Below, in pieces: positions 26,216-36,399 of a stretch of DNA of 64,000 nt. Position 1 is the first letter of the stretch, and each line of letters begins with the position of its first letter. The notes below the pieces were generated by a model, which did no database searches, was not told the DNA's origin, and saw nothing but the letters and a program-made list of their open reading frames with translations. Source of the DNA: Aphrocallistes beatrix (taxonomy: Eukaryota > Porifera > Hexactinellida > Sceptrulophora > Aphrocallistidae); contig OY725501.1 in assembly GCA_963281255.1 (NCBI GenBank), positions 3,697,674 to 3,761,673 on the forward strand, in the 5' to 3' direction. Position numbers and translations under genes: made by a program.

Positions 26216-27592
26216 ATGAAATTGATTACAGAGAGTACACTGTTTGTGTTGTTATTGTGTTGTTGTTGTTGTGTTACGGTTAATGCCAGATGTTGGGTGG
26301 AGTGTCCTAAGTCACAAAGAGGTTTGTCAGAACCAGAATGCTTACTGAAAGACGATGGAACATCTACTACTTGTAGTAAGTATATTCGTAGTTCAGATCT
26401 AACAGGTCAGTCTATTTCTGGATACAATTTTGTTTCTCTATCTATTGATTTAAATTCAATCATCCAGAATCTAAACATCTACAATGAGATCGGAAATTTG
26501 AAAGTAGGAGCTTTTCGGTTCCATTTTGAGATCACTCAATTGGAAATATATCATAGATCAACGTTTATTCGTTCTGAACTGTTTGATTGGCTGCCAAATC
26601 TTAGACATTTACATTTAAGTAAAATCAAATTTCGATATTTTATTCCATTTTCTCATTATAATCCATCTCTCACATACCTGCATATCCACGATGCCGCCTT
26701 CACACTTCCAGAAAGTTACAGTAGCGTGCTTAGAAAAAACCGTGTTAGCGATTTGTCACAACTCAAACATTTATACTGGTACTCCATAAAGTTCATTACC
26801 TTGACAGATCAAACATTCTCAGGTCTCACTGCTCTCACTTTTCTTAATTTAAGGCGATTCCACATTCCTAACCCAGTAACAACGTTCTCTCCTCTCGTTA
26901 GGTTGAATTCACTACTCTATGTAGAATCCGAATTAACTGATATTTCATTTCTCAATCGAACTCCCTCAATATATGGATTGAAACTTCTGTCATTCAACGG
27001 TAATCTACTAACTTCCATACAGAGTAATACATTTTCACGTTACAGTAACTTAACAGAACTTCATTTGATTACTAATAAAATATCGCGATTAGAAAATGAA
27101 AGCTTCAAAGGATTGGATAGATTAATTGATATATATTTAGGACGAAACCAATTAAGAAAATTAAACGCTACTGCTTTCAAAGGATTAGAGTCTCTAACAT
27201 ACATTGGTTTAGCTTCTAATCGTATTTCTCATCTTTCCAGCAGAATTTTTGAAAGTTTGCCTAATCTGAATCGTATCTATCTCAGTAATTCACCATTACA
27301 CTGTGATTGTGGTCTTAAATGGATGTCAATAGTAAATCTGGATATTTCAAACTCTCGTTGTGCAACTCCTCCTCAACATTCTGGTAAACCAGCAACAGAT
27401 TCATCTATCTACGTTAACTGCGCACAAGAGTTGTCTTATCAATGCTTTAACCGCTCTAATAGTTGTCCTACTGGTAGCTATTGTCAGGACACACTAGACA
27501 GCTACACGTGTGTCTGTGAGGAAGAGAATTACTTATTCATAACACCTTTCAATAAGTGTGTTAGCTATGGAAGGCTAGCGTGTATCAACTAG
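26216..27592 (+). CDS. Secreted LRR/EGF protein, gene F
   Basis: One exon, 458 residues. Signal peptide [16 protein letters not shown] and Cys cap CWVECPKSQRGLSEPECL. The first LRR-like segment (SLSIDLNSIIQNLNIYNEIG) is of the G/J type, not the D type, although the promoter and signal peptide are near-identical to D, so the gene is mosaic. About 10-11 LRRs; LRRCT near residue 355 with C-D-C (SPLHCDCGLKWMSIVNL); the six-Cys EGF-like module ([24 protein letters not shown]). Odd: YVNCAQEL replaces the usual NCTQEL, removing one N-glycosylation sequon. No membrane anchor. TATA-like AATATAGAACTGAG about 50 nt before the ATG. Confidence 0.92.
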   Translation: MKLITESTLFVLLLCCCCCVTVNARCWVECPKSQRGLSEPECLLKDDGTSTTCSKYIRSSDLTGQSISGYNFVSLSIDLNSIIQNLNIYNEIGNLKVGAFRFHFEITQLEIYHRSTFIRSELFDWLPNLRHLHLSKIKFRYFIPFSHYNPSLTYLHIHDAAFTLPESYSSVLRKNRVSDLSQLKHLYWYSIKFITLTDQTFSGLTALTFLNLRRFHIPNPVTTFSPLVRLNSLLYVESELTDISFLNRTPSIYGLKLLSFNGNLLTSIQSNTFSRYSNLTELHLITNKISRLENESFKGLDRLIDIYLGRNQLRKLNATAFKGLESLTYIGLASNRISHLSSRIFESLPNLNRIYLSNSPLHCDCGLKWMSIVNLDISNSRCATPPQHSGKPATDSSIYVNCAQELSYQCFNRSNSCPTGSYCQDTLDSYTCVCEEENYLFITPFNKCVSYGRLACIN

Positions 27593-28305
27593 TCATTCGT
27601 AATTGTCTGTTTAATCTTTAATGTATTATGTGTATTACGTATATCAAGTCGGATCAAAGCCAGCCATTGGTGCATTTCTAGTATAGTTTCTTATATTTTA
27701 GTTTGTGTGTTTGTATATCCAAGTTTGTATCATTATATAATATATTATATACTATTTGTCTACTGGAACGAAGTGCACACATTTTGATATACGGTATAGA
27801 TTTTCACTTTGGTGCAAGTTTTGTATAATATCACACCTTTTTGTAGGTGTCAAGTTATATCGGCCAATCAGAATTTACCACTGTAGTATTAATAGAGTTG
27901 ATACCTATAACTGGTGTTAATATAACAAAGTTACACTAATGACTCTCCTCTAAACTTGAAATCTGATAGGCTATCATAGATGCTAAACACCTACTCCTCC
28001 CATTAGGTGTAATTATTTCCAAATTTGCATTTATTTCGCATTTACACTTTAGCAAATCAAATCCAATTATTCAACTTTTGCTATCAACCAGGCTATATTT
28101 AATGATGCTAGTCATCATTAAATGGCGCCTAAACTACTAACCACAAACTTAAGAGCTTCAAAAATGAATACTACTGTAAAAGATGAACATCCTCCCCTAG
28201 ACTAAAAATTTAAAAAATTCGGGAATGAGTGAAATATTTTCTGATCTTATTAGCTTGGAACCATAAACAGCTAATATGAGACATGTACAGTGAATAATTG
28301 TGAAA
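27593..28305. other. Spacer after gene F
   Basis: AT-rich 3' flank with short imperfect inverted repeats around ACACCTTTTTGTAGGTGT (27833-27850). It shares TATTAACACCTTT-AGTGTTA-like sequence with the flank of gene G near 31.02 kb. No gene seen. Confidence 0.4.
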
Positions 28306-29004
28306 TACAGGCAGCCCTCACCGTTCGCGAGTTTGCCATTCGCGGTTTCGACTATTTGCGGAAATTTTTTGAGTCTTGTTTTGCTATTCGCGACTCGTTC
28401 CCTCGACTATTCGCGGTTTTCGTTGCTCTCTTCAGTAGTTTCATGGGCTACTATAAGTCCATAACCTTTATACGTATCTACATATAGGTTTAGTACTAAA
28501 GGCTAGAGTTCACTATTTAGGTATGGTACTTAGGTTTGCTACTAGGGGATCTATATCTTTCATTTATCACTTCATTTATTACTAACATTTCACTTGTGCC
28601 AGTGTTTGTATCAGTATTACAGCTCAACCAGGGTTTCATCCAGCTTTCCGAAGTCATACGCCTAAATTGGCGCCACCGTTTTTCTACGCGCCTAGACTCT
28701 GCATTTTCATGTATGTTTAATGTCACGCGCCTAAGTAGGCGTATGCCGCGCGCCTAAATCATACGCCTAATTAAATTCATGGGATCAAATACGCGCCTCT
28801 AGGCGCGCCCAGTACACCTGGATGAAAGCCTGAGCTCAACTATTGAATCAATAACGTATTTAGCAAACTGCATCTAGCGTCTTTTTTATAATCTAGGAAC
28901 GTAACCCCACTATTCTCATTGAACTAACGTCTTGCCGTTCGCGATTTTGCCATTCTTGACAATTCTCAGAACGTAACCCCCGCGAACGGCGAGGGATACC
29001 TGTA
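28306..29004. repeat. Pogo-like element with a second element nested inside
   Basis: Outer ends ACAGGCAGCCCTCACCGTTC and GAACGGCGAGGGATACCTGT are inverted repeats, with CCATTCGCG and CGCGACTC subrepeats inside. At about 28636-28832 it contains an inverted copy of the 23385 element (TCATCCAGCTTTCCGAAGTC ... CACCTGGATGAAAG). Confidence 0.75.
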
Positions 29005-29288
29005 TAGCTGATTCACCAATTTAATTATTCTCAAATAGGGTGACTATAATATTCAAGCAGGATTATTGAAATACATGTACTATAATACCTCGTGCTAAAA
29101 GATTGAATGAACATAATTGAAAAGTATGGTTTGGTATTATAACAAATCTGATACTGTGTAAATTGATCTTTTGAACTCTTATATGTGTAAGAGAGGATTC
29201 CATTGTTACACGAGTACTATAAATAGTAGATCGAATTGAGTATAACAAATACGTTTAGGAATATTTAAATAGTGGAGAAACAGAAACT

Positions 29289-30656
29289 ATGAAATTGATT
29301 ACAGAGAGTGTACTGTTTGTGTTGTTATTTTCTTGTTGTTGTTGTCTTACGGTTAATGCTATATGCTGGGTTGAGTGTCCCAAATCACAAAGAAATTTGT
29401 CAGAACCAGAATGCTTCCTGAAAGACGATGGATCATCTGATACTTGCAGTTTGTCTATCTCTAACTCAGATCTAACAGGTCAGTCTATTTCTGGATACAA
29501 TTTTTTGTCTCTATCGATTGATTTGAATTCAATAATCCAGAATCTTTCCATCCATAATCGAATCAAAAATCATTTGAAAGTAGGAACTTTTCGGTTCCAT
29601 TCTGAAATCACTAAATTGGAAATACGTTTAACATACATTCACACTGAATTATTTGAATTTTTGCCAAATCTCCGAGATTTAATTTTATACCAAATCCAAT
29701 TTCGATATTTTCCTCCGTTTTCCCATTCAAATCCATTTCTTACCTCACTGAAAATTTACGACTCTTCTTTCACATTTCCAGGCAGTGATAACAACGTGGT
29801 TAGGAAAAATAGTGTTAGCGATTTGTCACAACTCAAATATTTGTATTTGTATTCAAATCAGTTTATGAACTTGACAGATGAATCATTCTCAGGTCTCACT
29901 GCTCTCACGTTTTTACTCTTAATCCGATTCTACATTCCAGATCCCATAGCAACGTTCTCTCCTCTCGTTAGGTTGAATGAATTGCATTATCAATATTCTG
30001 AACTGACTGATATCGCATTCCTCAAACAGACCTTTTCACTCTATGGGTTGAAATATCTTTCGCTCCGTAATAATCTTGTTACCTCCATACAGAGTAATAC
30101 ATTTTCTCGCTACAATGATTTGACGGGACTTGATTTGAATTATAATGAAATAACGCGATTAGAAAACAAATGCCTCAAAGGATTGGAAAGAGTCATCGAC
30201 TTACACTTGCAATCCAACCAATTAATAGAACTAAACGCTACTACTTTCAAAGGATTAGAATCTCTAACATACATTGGTTTAGAAAATAATTATATTTCTC
30301 ATCTTTCCAGCAGAATATTTGAAAGTTTGCCTAAACTGTTTTATATCAAACTCTACAGTTTACCATTACACTGTGATTGTGGTCTTAAATGGATGTCAAT
30401 CGTAGATCTGAAAATTATATATTCTCTTTGTGCAACTCCTCTTCAACATTCTAGTAAACCAGCAACAGATCCATCTATCTACGTTAACTGCACACAAGAG
30501 TTGTCTTACCAATGCTTTAACCGCTCTAATAGTTGTCCTACTGGTAGCTATTGTCAGGACACATTCGACAGCTACACGTGTGTCTGTGAGGAAGAGCATT
30601 TCTACTTCGTCAAATATCTCAATAAGTGCGTTAGGCATGAATCATGCATGTTATAA
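29289..30656 (+). CDS. Secreted LRR/EGF protein, gene G
   Basis: One exon, 455 residues. Signal peptide LFVLLFSCCCCLTVNA, Cys cap CWVECPKSQRNLSEPECF, about 10-11 LRRs ([58 protein letters not shown]), LRRCT LPLHCDCGLKWMSIVDL, then the EGF-like module ([24 protein letters not shown]) and a very short tail. The closest overall relative is gene F. Promoter TACTATAAATAGTAGATCG at 29215 resembles that of pseudogene E rather than F. About 390 bp downstream begins a fossil of the CRNKL1 3' end, so this gene lies in a duplicated copy of the CRNKL1-LRR junction. Confidence 0.92.
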   Translation: MKLITESVLFVLLFSCCCCLTVNAICWVECPKSQRNLSEPECFLKDDGSSDTCSLSISNSDLTGQSISGYNFLSLSIDLNSIIQNLSIHNRIKNHLKVGTFRFHSEITKLEIRLTYIHTELFEFLPNLRDLILYQIQFRYFPPFSHSNPFLTSLKIYDSSFTFPGSDNNVVRKNSVSDLSQLKYLYLYSNQFMNLTDESFSGLTALTFLLLIRFYIPDPIATFSPLVRLNELHYQYSELTDIAFLKQTFSLYGLKYLSLRNNLVTSIQSNTFSRYNDLTGLDLNYNEITRLENKCLKGLERVIDLHLQSNQLIELNATTFKGLESLTYIGLENNYISHLSSRIFESLPKLFYIKLYSLPLHCDCGLKWMSIVDLKIIYSLCATPLQHSSKPATDPSIYVNCTQELSYQCFNRSNSCPTGSYCQDTFDSYTCVCEEEHFYFVKYLNKCVRHESCML

Positions 30657-31047
30657 GCGACCAATAGTATTATTACTCTACTAACGTCTGTTCTAATTTT
30701 AGTATATCGTGGACTTGATTCCCTCAAGAGGGAGATTGGAAAGTCAATTCGGATCCTAGCTAACAGCGCTGCTCTATTCTAGTTACAGTAGTTCTTATAT
30801 TGTAGTTGTGTGTAGTTACAGTTACATTATTAAATCAATCTTATATTATAATTAAATGTTCCTAGTGAGTATAAGATATCCCATTTTGTATAGCTCCGTG
30901 AAAGTCCGATTTCCGTCTGCTCATTCCTGGAAAATATACTAAATCGAATTGTACAAATTTTGGAACATAAATTCCTTATGGAGTGGAGATTTTCACCTGG
31001 GTGCTAGTTTTGTCAAATATTAACACCTTTACTAAGTGTTATATTAT

Positions 31048-31750
31048 AGACAAGTGACCCGAATAGAATACCGATAGATGACAGTAGTGTTTGGAAGTAT
31101 TCGCTATTCACATATATCCGGATATATAATAATCTTTTAGCCAGGTATCTGGATATCCGTTTAACAGTCTATTTGAATTTTGCCCAATTTGTTATTCGAC
31201 CCAATTATAGATGTGATTTGATAAACTTATTTATTGGTGATCCGAATAGTAATAGATATCTAAACGAGCTAAGGTATAATTAGTTCTTTAGTTTTCGGAG
31301 GTATCTTCTTAGAAAACATAAGCCATTTAATGTATCGCCACCCAACCTACTTCATAAATCAGTTACGAATATTGTGCTTTAAACGGCAGTGATTTTGCAT
31401 TGCAAATTTCGGTATCAAAAAAGTCTGCAGTTTGTGATGAAAGATCATCACAAACTGCAGACTTTTTTGTCCACTGTTTGCCATTTCAAAGAATCCTAAC
31501 TGATTTCATTCTTATATAATATCTCCACTGTTAGGCTTCTACACAATAAGCATTTCACGTAAATTATGGGTTCTACAATTGAAACACACCATCAGTGAAT
31601 TAAATACTATAATGACACTAACCATATGAAACCTTAACTAATTATAAATTAGATTTCTAAGCTTGATAGCGTGATAGCGACACTGAGATGTGGTTATACT
31701 TTATTATGGATAATGTGCATGCATTCACTTTGAAATTATGTCTAAAATGG
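31048..31750 (+). pseudogene. Fossil copy of the CRNKL1 last-exon end and 3' UTR, split by an insertion
   Basis: 31050-31083 (CAAGTGACCCGAATAGAATA then CCGATAGATGACAG) matches codons near the end of CRNKL1 exon 7. The match resumes at about 31667 with GATAGCGACACTGAGATG and continues into the 3' UTR (TTATGGATAATGTGCATG, CATTCACTTTGAAATTATG). About 580 bp of unrelated sequence separates the halves; at its right end TGATAGCG is doubled. Homology to exon 7 does not extend left of 31048. Not a functional gene. Confidence 0.9.
31416..31469. repeat. Perfect 25-bp stem hairpin
   Basis: CAAAAAAGTCTGCAGTTTGT begins the left arm (31416-31440). The exact complement lies at 31445-31469 around the loop AAGA. 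It sits inside the insertion that splits the CRNKL1 fossil. Could be a small foldback element or a hairpin RNA source; no expression evidence. Confidence 0.9.
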
Positions 31751-32320
31751 AAGGTGTTAAGAATATAAGGAGGAGGTTAATTAAATAATTCGTCAGAATT
31801 GATTGGGCTAAATACATATATTATTATTTAATATATAAAAATATAATAATATATATTATACTATAATTATCCACAAACAGAAATGATCTAAAATAATTTG
31901 AGTATAGCAAGTGTCAAAATTAAATAAACAATAATAACAACAACATTCCATCAGTCTATATATAAATTATAATCAAAATATTCAGAATGAATAATAAACA
32001 GGAACTACATTAAAATAAACTTTGTAGTATTTTAAACATTACATTTTGAATCTAATAAATACAAATTATAATAACAGCCACTTAACACAGCCCATAGGCC
32101 ACTTTCCATTACAATTAACTTTTATATAAGACCACATGCAGATAACATAACGGCCAAATTTGGCCGTAATAGACAGGTTCACAGTATACGTATTTATAAC
32201 GAGTGTAGTCTAATAAAGTCTCTACAGTATACTAGTAATCTCATCAGGTTAAAATCCTTAGTTCAAACTATGGGCTATATCTATATTGATAATCAAACAA
32301 TCTTGTATATGTTACAGTAG
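31751..32320. other. AT-rich spacer
   Basis: Very AT-rich, with TATAATAATATA runs at 31820-31870 and a short palindrome ACGGCCAAATTTGGCCGT near 32152. No gene seen on either strand. Confidence 0.5.
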
Positions 32321-32322
32321 TT

Positions 32323-32624
32323 AAAACGTCAAATCAGTTATTATGTACAATACCTGGAAATTCCAGGGATTTCCATCGGTTGTTATGCGTAATGCCTGAA
32401 TTTTTTAGGGTACAGTCGACTCCACTTAATAGGGTCACATCGGTCAGAGGACATTTAGCCCCGATTAAGCGGAGAACCCTATTAACCGAAAATATTTTGT
32501 ATTAGCTTAGAGTTATTCCGGTCCTGCCAAAAGTGTCCGATTAAGCGGTTAACCCAATTAAACAGTGACCCTATTAAGCAGAGTCAACCGTATTTTACAT
32601 AGTAACTGATTTGACGTTTTAACG
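32323..32624. repeat. MITE (GACTCCGCTTAAT family, copy 6) nested in an older foldback
   Basis: The outer pair AAAACGTCAAATCAGTTATT and its near complement AACTGATTTGACGTTTT flank the whole block. The inner MITE runs 32413-32592 with ends ACAGTCGACTCCACTTAATA and TATTAAGCAGAGTCAACCGT. The younger element therefore landed in the older one. Confidence 0.75.
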
Positions 32625-32690
32625 GCAACATATCAGCTAGCACCAGTAGTCCATACTCTTATATGTACATATACAAGTATGCATACTCAC

Positions 32691-34043
32691 CCTACCAACA
32701 CAGACTGAGGCTGATTCACTACAAATTCCTGTTTGGCTGTGTTTATCAGTTCCGAGATGTTAGCGTTGATCACGTTCACAGTTTGCAGGAGATGGACTGG
32801 GTTAGCTTGCAACATGGGAGCTGGTGCTGTTGTTGTTGTTTGTGTTGTTATTGTGTAGTCAGCGAGTTGACCCAGAGGAACCTAGCATAGGAACCAATTC
32901 CATGATACAACTACAGTAGCTAGGGGACCAAACATTCGTCTCGTACCTGAGTGGGAAATATGGTTGGTTGGAGTTGGGAGAGGTCAATTCCAGGAGTATC
33001 AGGTTGTCTCCTCGGATCCTTAGGGAATGGTTGTTGTGGATTCGGTTGCATTCCAATGTAGGCACCAGGTTCCTAGGCAAAATAAGTTTCTAAATAGCCA
33101 AGTATAACTCTCAAAATTCCAGTGGTGTTAAACGGAAATGTACTCTCAAAAATAAACCACAACCCAATCCCTGGTCCAGATCCTATAACGTACCCCCATC
33201 ATGGGTGGCATCTGAGAGTGGTAGGGCATTGGCTGGGGGGCAGCGGTGATTATTTGCTGCTGAGGCAGCTGGATGGGAGGTAGGCCTATTTGCGGCGTCT
33301 GGTTAACCTGGATGTTGATTGGCTCAGGAGGCAGCTGCACCACTCCAGGGTACCCCATCGTCTCAATGATTTCCTCCTGTCCCGTTTCTGGTTGGCTGAC
33401 TTCCATCTTTCCGGTTCTGAGTTGTCTCTGAGCCTCTGCCATTCTCTGTTCGGTTATGTTAGAGGTGTCAGGGGCTTGCGGGAGGTTGGGCAGGTCCAGT
33501 CCCTTCAGAATGGAGAAGAGGGCCTGATGAGCTGGAATGGAGACAGATAAAATCAAGTTTGTATCACAGAAGAAAATCTAGATTTCGAATGCTGGATGGA
33601 CAATGTTAGTTTGTTAACTCTTAAATGGCGCTAGATTTTTGCTAACTCATTTCCGGTTAAGTCATTTTGGGCGGGGAAACCTTAGAAGTGTGGGGTCTTT
33701 GCTATAAATAGAAATGACCCCAGGTAATTTAAGGGTATTAATCACATAAATGAATTGAAATCCATGGTCCCTAAACATTTATTAACAATACGGGAATATA
33801 AATAGGACGTAGTTCAATTAGATGTTTAAAAATAGCATATTTATACTTACTCTGTAAACCATGCATTGGTGGTTGTGAATTGCCTGGCAACGTATGCACG
33901 TTACCGGAATGCATCTGTTGAGGCGGGATAATGGGAGGTGTCTGCACCACAAGAGGGGGAGGGGGGATTGTGTTTGATTGGCTGATCTGAGTAGCCGTCA
34001 GCTGACTGGACTGGATTTGGCTGAATTGAAAATTTGGATCCAT
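32691..34043 (-). CDS. Unrecognised Pro/Gln-rich protein, 5' exons
   Basis: Four minus-strand exons with consistent phases: 33851-34043, 33194-33531, 32947-33072 and 32691-32881. Start MDPNFQFSQIQSSQ. The protein is low-complexity (IPPPPLVVQTPPIIPPQQMH; IGLPPIQLPQQQIITAAPQP) with one more ordered stretch, HQALFSILKGLDLPNLPQAP, then TEQRMAEAQRQLRTGK and later VHLLQTVNVINANISELINT. No domain recognised; a nuclear RNA-processing or transcription factor would fit the composition, but that is a guess. No stop codon is reached: the last donor (GG|GTGAGT, phase 2) needs a downstream exon. None is visible in 31-32.6 kb. The orphan terminal exon at 10164-10392 has the right phase, which would place CRNKL1 and six LRR copies inside one 22 kb intron. 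Confidence 0.7.
33617..33745 (+). repeat. Dispersed repeat with GTCATTTTGGGCGGG, copy 2
   Basis: Near-identical to 3303-3432 in the same orientation (GCTAACTCATTTCCGGTTAA; GCTATAAATAGAAATGACCC). In intron 1 of the Pro/Gln-rich gene. Confidence 0.8.
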
Positions 34044-34423
34044 TCTCTAAATTTGAATCCTTTCTCGACAAACTCACAATTACACTCATTCTTTGTATTA
34101 AATGTAACACAGCTGTATTAATAAACCTTGCCATTGATTGGACAGAACAATATGAATACTAACCCCACATACAAATCCACTCACACTTTAAGGAATAATA
34201 ATTTTAATAACGACACAATTTTGTTTATTAGATTAAATATATTCTATAAATAGAATAGTCTATTTTTAAAACCTCCCCCTATTAGAATCCCCACTACTTA
34301 TCACCATTACCGTATTAACAGAGAACAGAGATGGAATAGCATTTAATCTAACTAATACACCATTAAGGCTAATAAATCAATTCAGCTAATAATCAAACTA
34401 AAATCTCTACCCTAGTAACATAG

Positions 34424-34599
34424 CTAGTCCTCTGGAATGCGGTTTCTTTTGAGCCAGTGTTTGAAAGGTCCTTTTTCTCCATGGTACTGCACCCCTACTC
34501 CGTCCCTCGTCAAACTACAATCCTCTAATCCCTTCTCTAGCTCTTCTAAAGTGAAGCGAGTAAATCCGTGTTTGTTAGATACTACGACCTTCTGACGAC
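34424..34599 (-). CDS. Terminal exon of a second unrecognised minus-strand gene
   Basis: Acceptor TTAATTTCTAG, then 58 codons ending in TAG at 34424. Peptide: RQKVVVSNKHGFTRFTLEEL followed by EKGLEDCSL, VQYHGEKGPFKHWLKRNRIP and ED. It looks like an ordered coding exon (balanced composition, aromatic residues), but I do not recognise the family. It needs a phase-1 donor at a higher coordinate. From 35 kb to the window end I see only LRR genes and repeats, so the upstream exons lie either beyond 64 kb or in small unseen exons. If the former, the second LRR array sits in this gene's intron too. It ends only 380 bp before the start of the Pro/Gln-rich gene. Confidence 0.55.
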
Positions 34600-35004
34600 C
34601 TAGAAATTAACAGAAACCGATTATATGATTGTAATAGTGGCAGAGCCGTTTTAAAATACAAATCTTTCCTACTTGATAAAAATACAAATATGAGATTATA
34701 GGTGTGGTCCCGTGTGGATATGTACATGGATGGTTTATTTTCACACCTTCAGAAAAGGGTAATAAATTACTAACTTTTCATATGCATTCAAACTGTTATT
34801 TAACGAAGTTATAGCATCAACACAAATTCAGAAAGTTTAATGAGATAAAAAAATAAATAACAGGAATATACATGACATGAAAGATAATATTAGTATTTTG
34901 GATCATTTATGACAAACTTATTCTTTATAAATAAAGAATTTATAGTCTTCAGGTAAATAACAACAGACAAACAAACAAATATGCAATTATACTGGTTACA
35001 CAAA

Positions 35005-36399
35005 TCAGTAGTTTGCATTCTTTAAGCAGTTGATAGAGTTACTATTTACACACTTATTGAGGGGTTTAATGAAGTAGTAATTCTCTTCCTCACAGACACA
35101 CGTGTAGCTGTCTAGTGTGTCCTGACAATAGCTACCAGTAGGACAACTATTAGAGCGGTTAAAGCATTGATAAGACAACTCTTGTGTGCAGTTAACGTAG
35201 ATAGATGGATCTGTTGCTGGTTTACCAGAATGTTGAGGAGGAGTTGAACAACGAGAATTGTAGACATGAAAACTTGTATTAGACATCCATTGGAGATTGC
35301 AATCGCAATTCAATGGTGAGGCATCGAGGTAGAGATGACGTAGCCAATGGAGAGATTCGAATGTTCTACTCGAAAGACGCGACATTGAATTGCTTTTCAA
35401 ATTAATCAGAATTAAATATCCCAAACCCCTGAAAGCAGTTGGTGACAATTCTTCCAAGTTATTTGAATTTAAGTAGAGCCACTTTAAAAGCTTAAGTCCT
35501 TTAAACCCATTTTTCTCTATTCGAGATATCTCATTATTGCCCAAGTAAACCTCAACCAATTTAGAGTATTTTAAGAATGTGTCACTTTGTATGGCAGTAA
35601 TGCGATTATTTTCTAAGAACAGAGACATCAAACCGTAGAGTGAAGAAGTTTGTTTGAGAAATGAAATGTCAGTTAATCCAGATGATTCATAATGGAGTCT
35701 ATTCAAGTTAACGAGAGGAGAGAACGTAGCTACAGGATTGGGTACATGGAATCTACCTAAGTATAGAGCAGTGAGATTAGTGAGACCTGAGAATGATTCA
35801 TCCGTTGTATTTAAAAACTGATCAGGATACAGAAGTAGAGTTTTGAGTTGTGACAAACCACTCACGCGACCCTTTCTAAGAATACCATGATAACTTCCTG
35901 GATACGTGAAAGATGCTAAATTTACACCCAAAGTATTAAGGAATGGATTCGAATGAGAAAAGTGAGGAAAATATCGGAATTTGACTTGGTATGCATTAAA
36001 ATGTCTGAGATTTGGCAGGAAACTAAACAAATCAGGACGGATGTATGCGTATCCATTATACATCTGCAATTCTTTAATCTCAAAATGCGACCGAAACGCT
36101 CCTACCTTCAAACTATTCCCGATTTTATTATATATGAGGAGCTTTTGGGCAGTTGAGCTCAGATCAATTGATAAAGACACGTATTTATACCCAAAAATAG
36201 ACTGAGTCGATAGATCTGAGCTATAAATAGACTTAATACAAGTATCAGATGTTCCATCGTCTCTTAAGAGGCATTCTGGTTCTGATAAACCTATTTGTGA
36301 CTCAGGACACTCAACCCAACACCCTGCATTAACCGTAACACAACAACAACAACAACACAATAACAACACAAACAGTGTACTCTCTGTAATCAATTTCAT
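35005..36399 (-). CDS. Secreted LRR/EGF protein, gene J
   Basis: One exon, 464 residues, minus strand. Signal peptide [17 protein letters not shown], Cys cap [18 protein letters not shown], about 11 LRRs (VSLSIDLSSTAQKLLIYNKI; LMSLFLENNRITAIQSDTF; LVEVYLGNNEISRIEKNGF), LRRCT SPLNCDCNLQWMS, EGF-like module [18 protein letters not shown]. The coding part is family 1, but part of its LRR core (LLYPDQFLNTTDESF, ATFSPLVNLN) and its promoter (ACTATGTCTATATATACTAC at about 36443) are the family 2 type, as is the minus orientation. It therefore bridges the two families and may resemble the copy from which family 2 arose before losing its EGF module. Confidence 0.92.
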   Translation of the reverse strand: MKLITESTLFVLLLCCCCCCVTVNAGCWVECPESQIGLSEPECLLRDDGTSDTCIKSIYSSDLSTQSIFGYKYVSLSIDLSSTAQKLLIYNKIGNSLKVGAFRSHFEIKELQMYNGYAYIRPDLFSFLPNLRHFNAYQVKFRYFPHFSHSNPFLNTLGVNLASFTYPGSYHGILRKGRVSGLSQLKTLLLYPDQFLNTTDESFSGLTNLTALYLGRFHVPNPVATFSPLVNLNRLHYESSGLTDISFLKQTSSLYGLMSLFLENNRITAIQSDTFLKYSKLVEVYLGNNEISRIEKNGFKGLKLLKWLYLNSNNLEELSPTAFRGLGYLILINLKSNSMSRLSSRTFESLHWLRHLYLDASPLNCDCNLQWMSNTSFHVYNSRCSTPPQHSGKPATDPSIYVNCTQELSYQCFNRSNSCPTGSYCQDTLDSYTCVCEEENYYFIKPLNKCVNSNSINCLKNANY

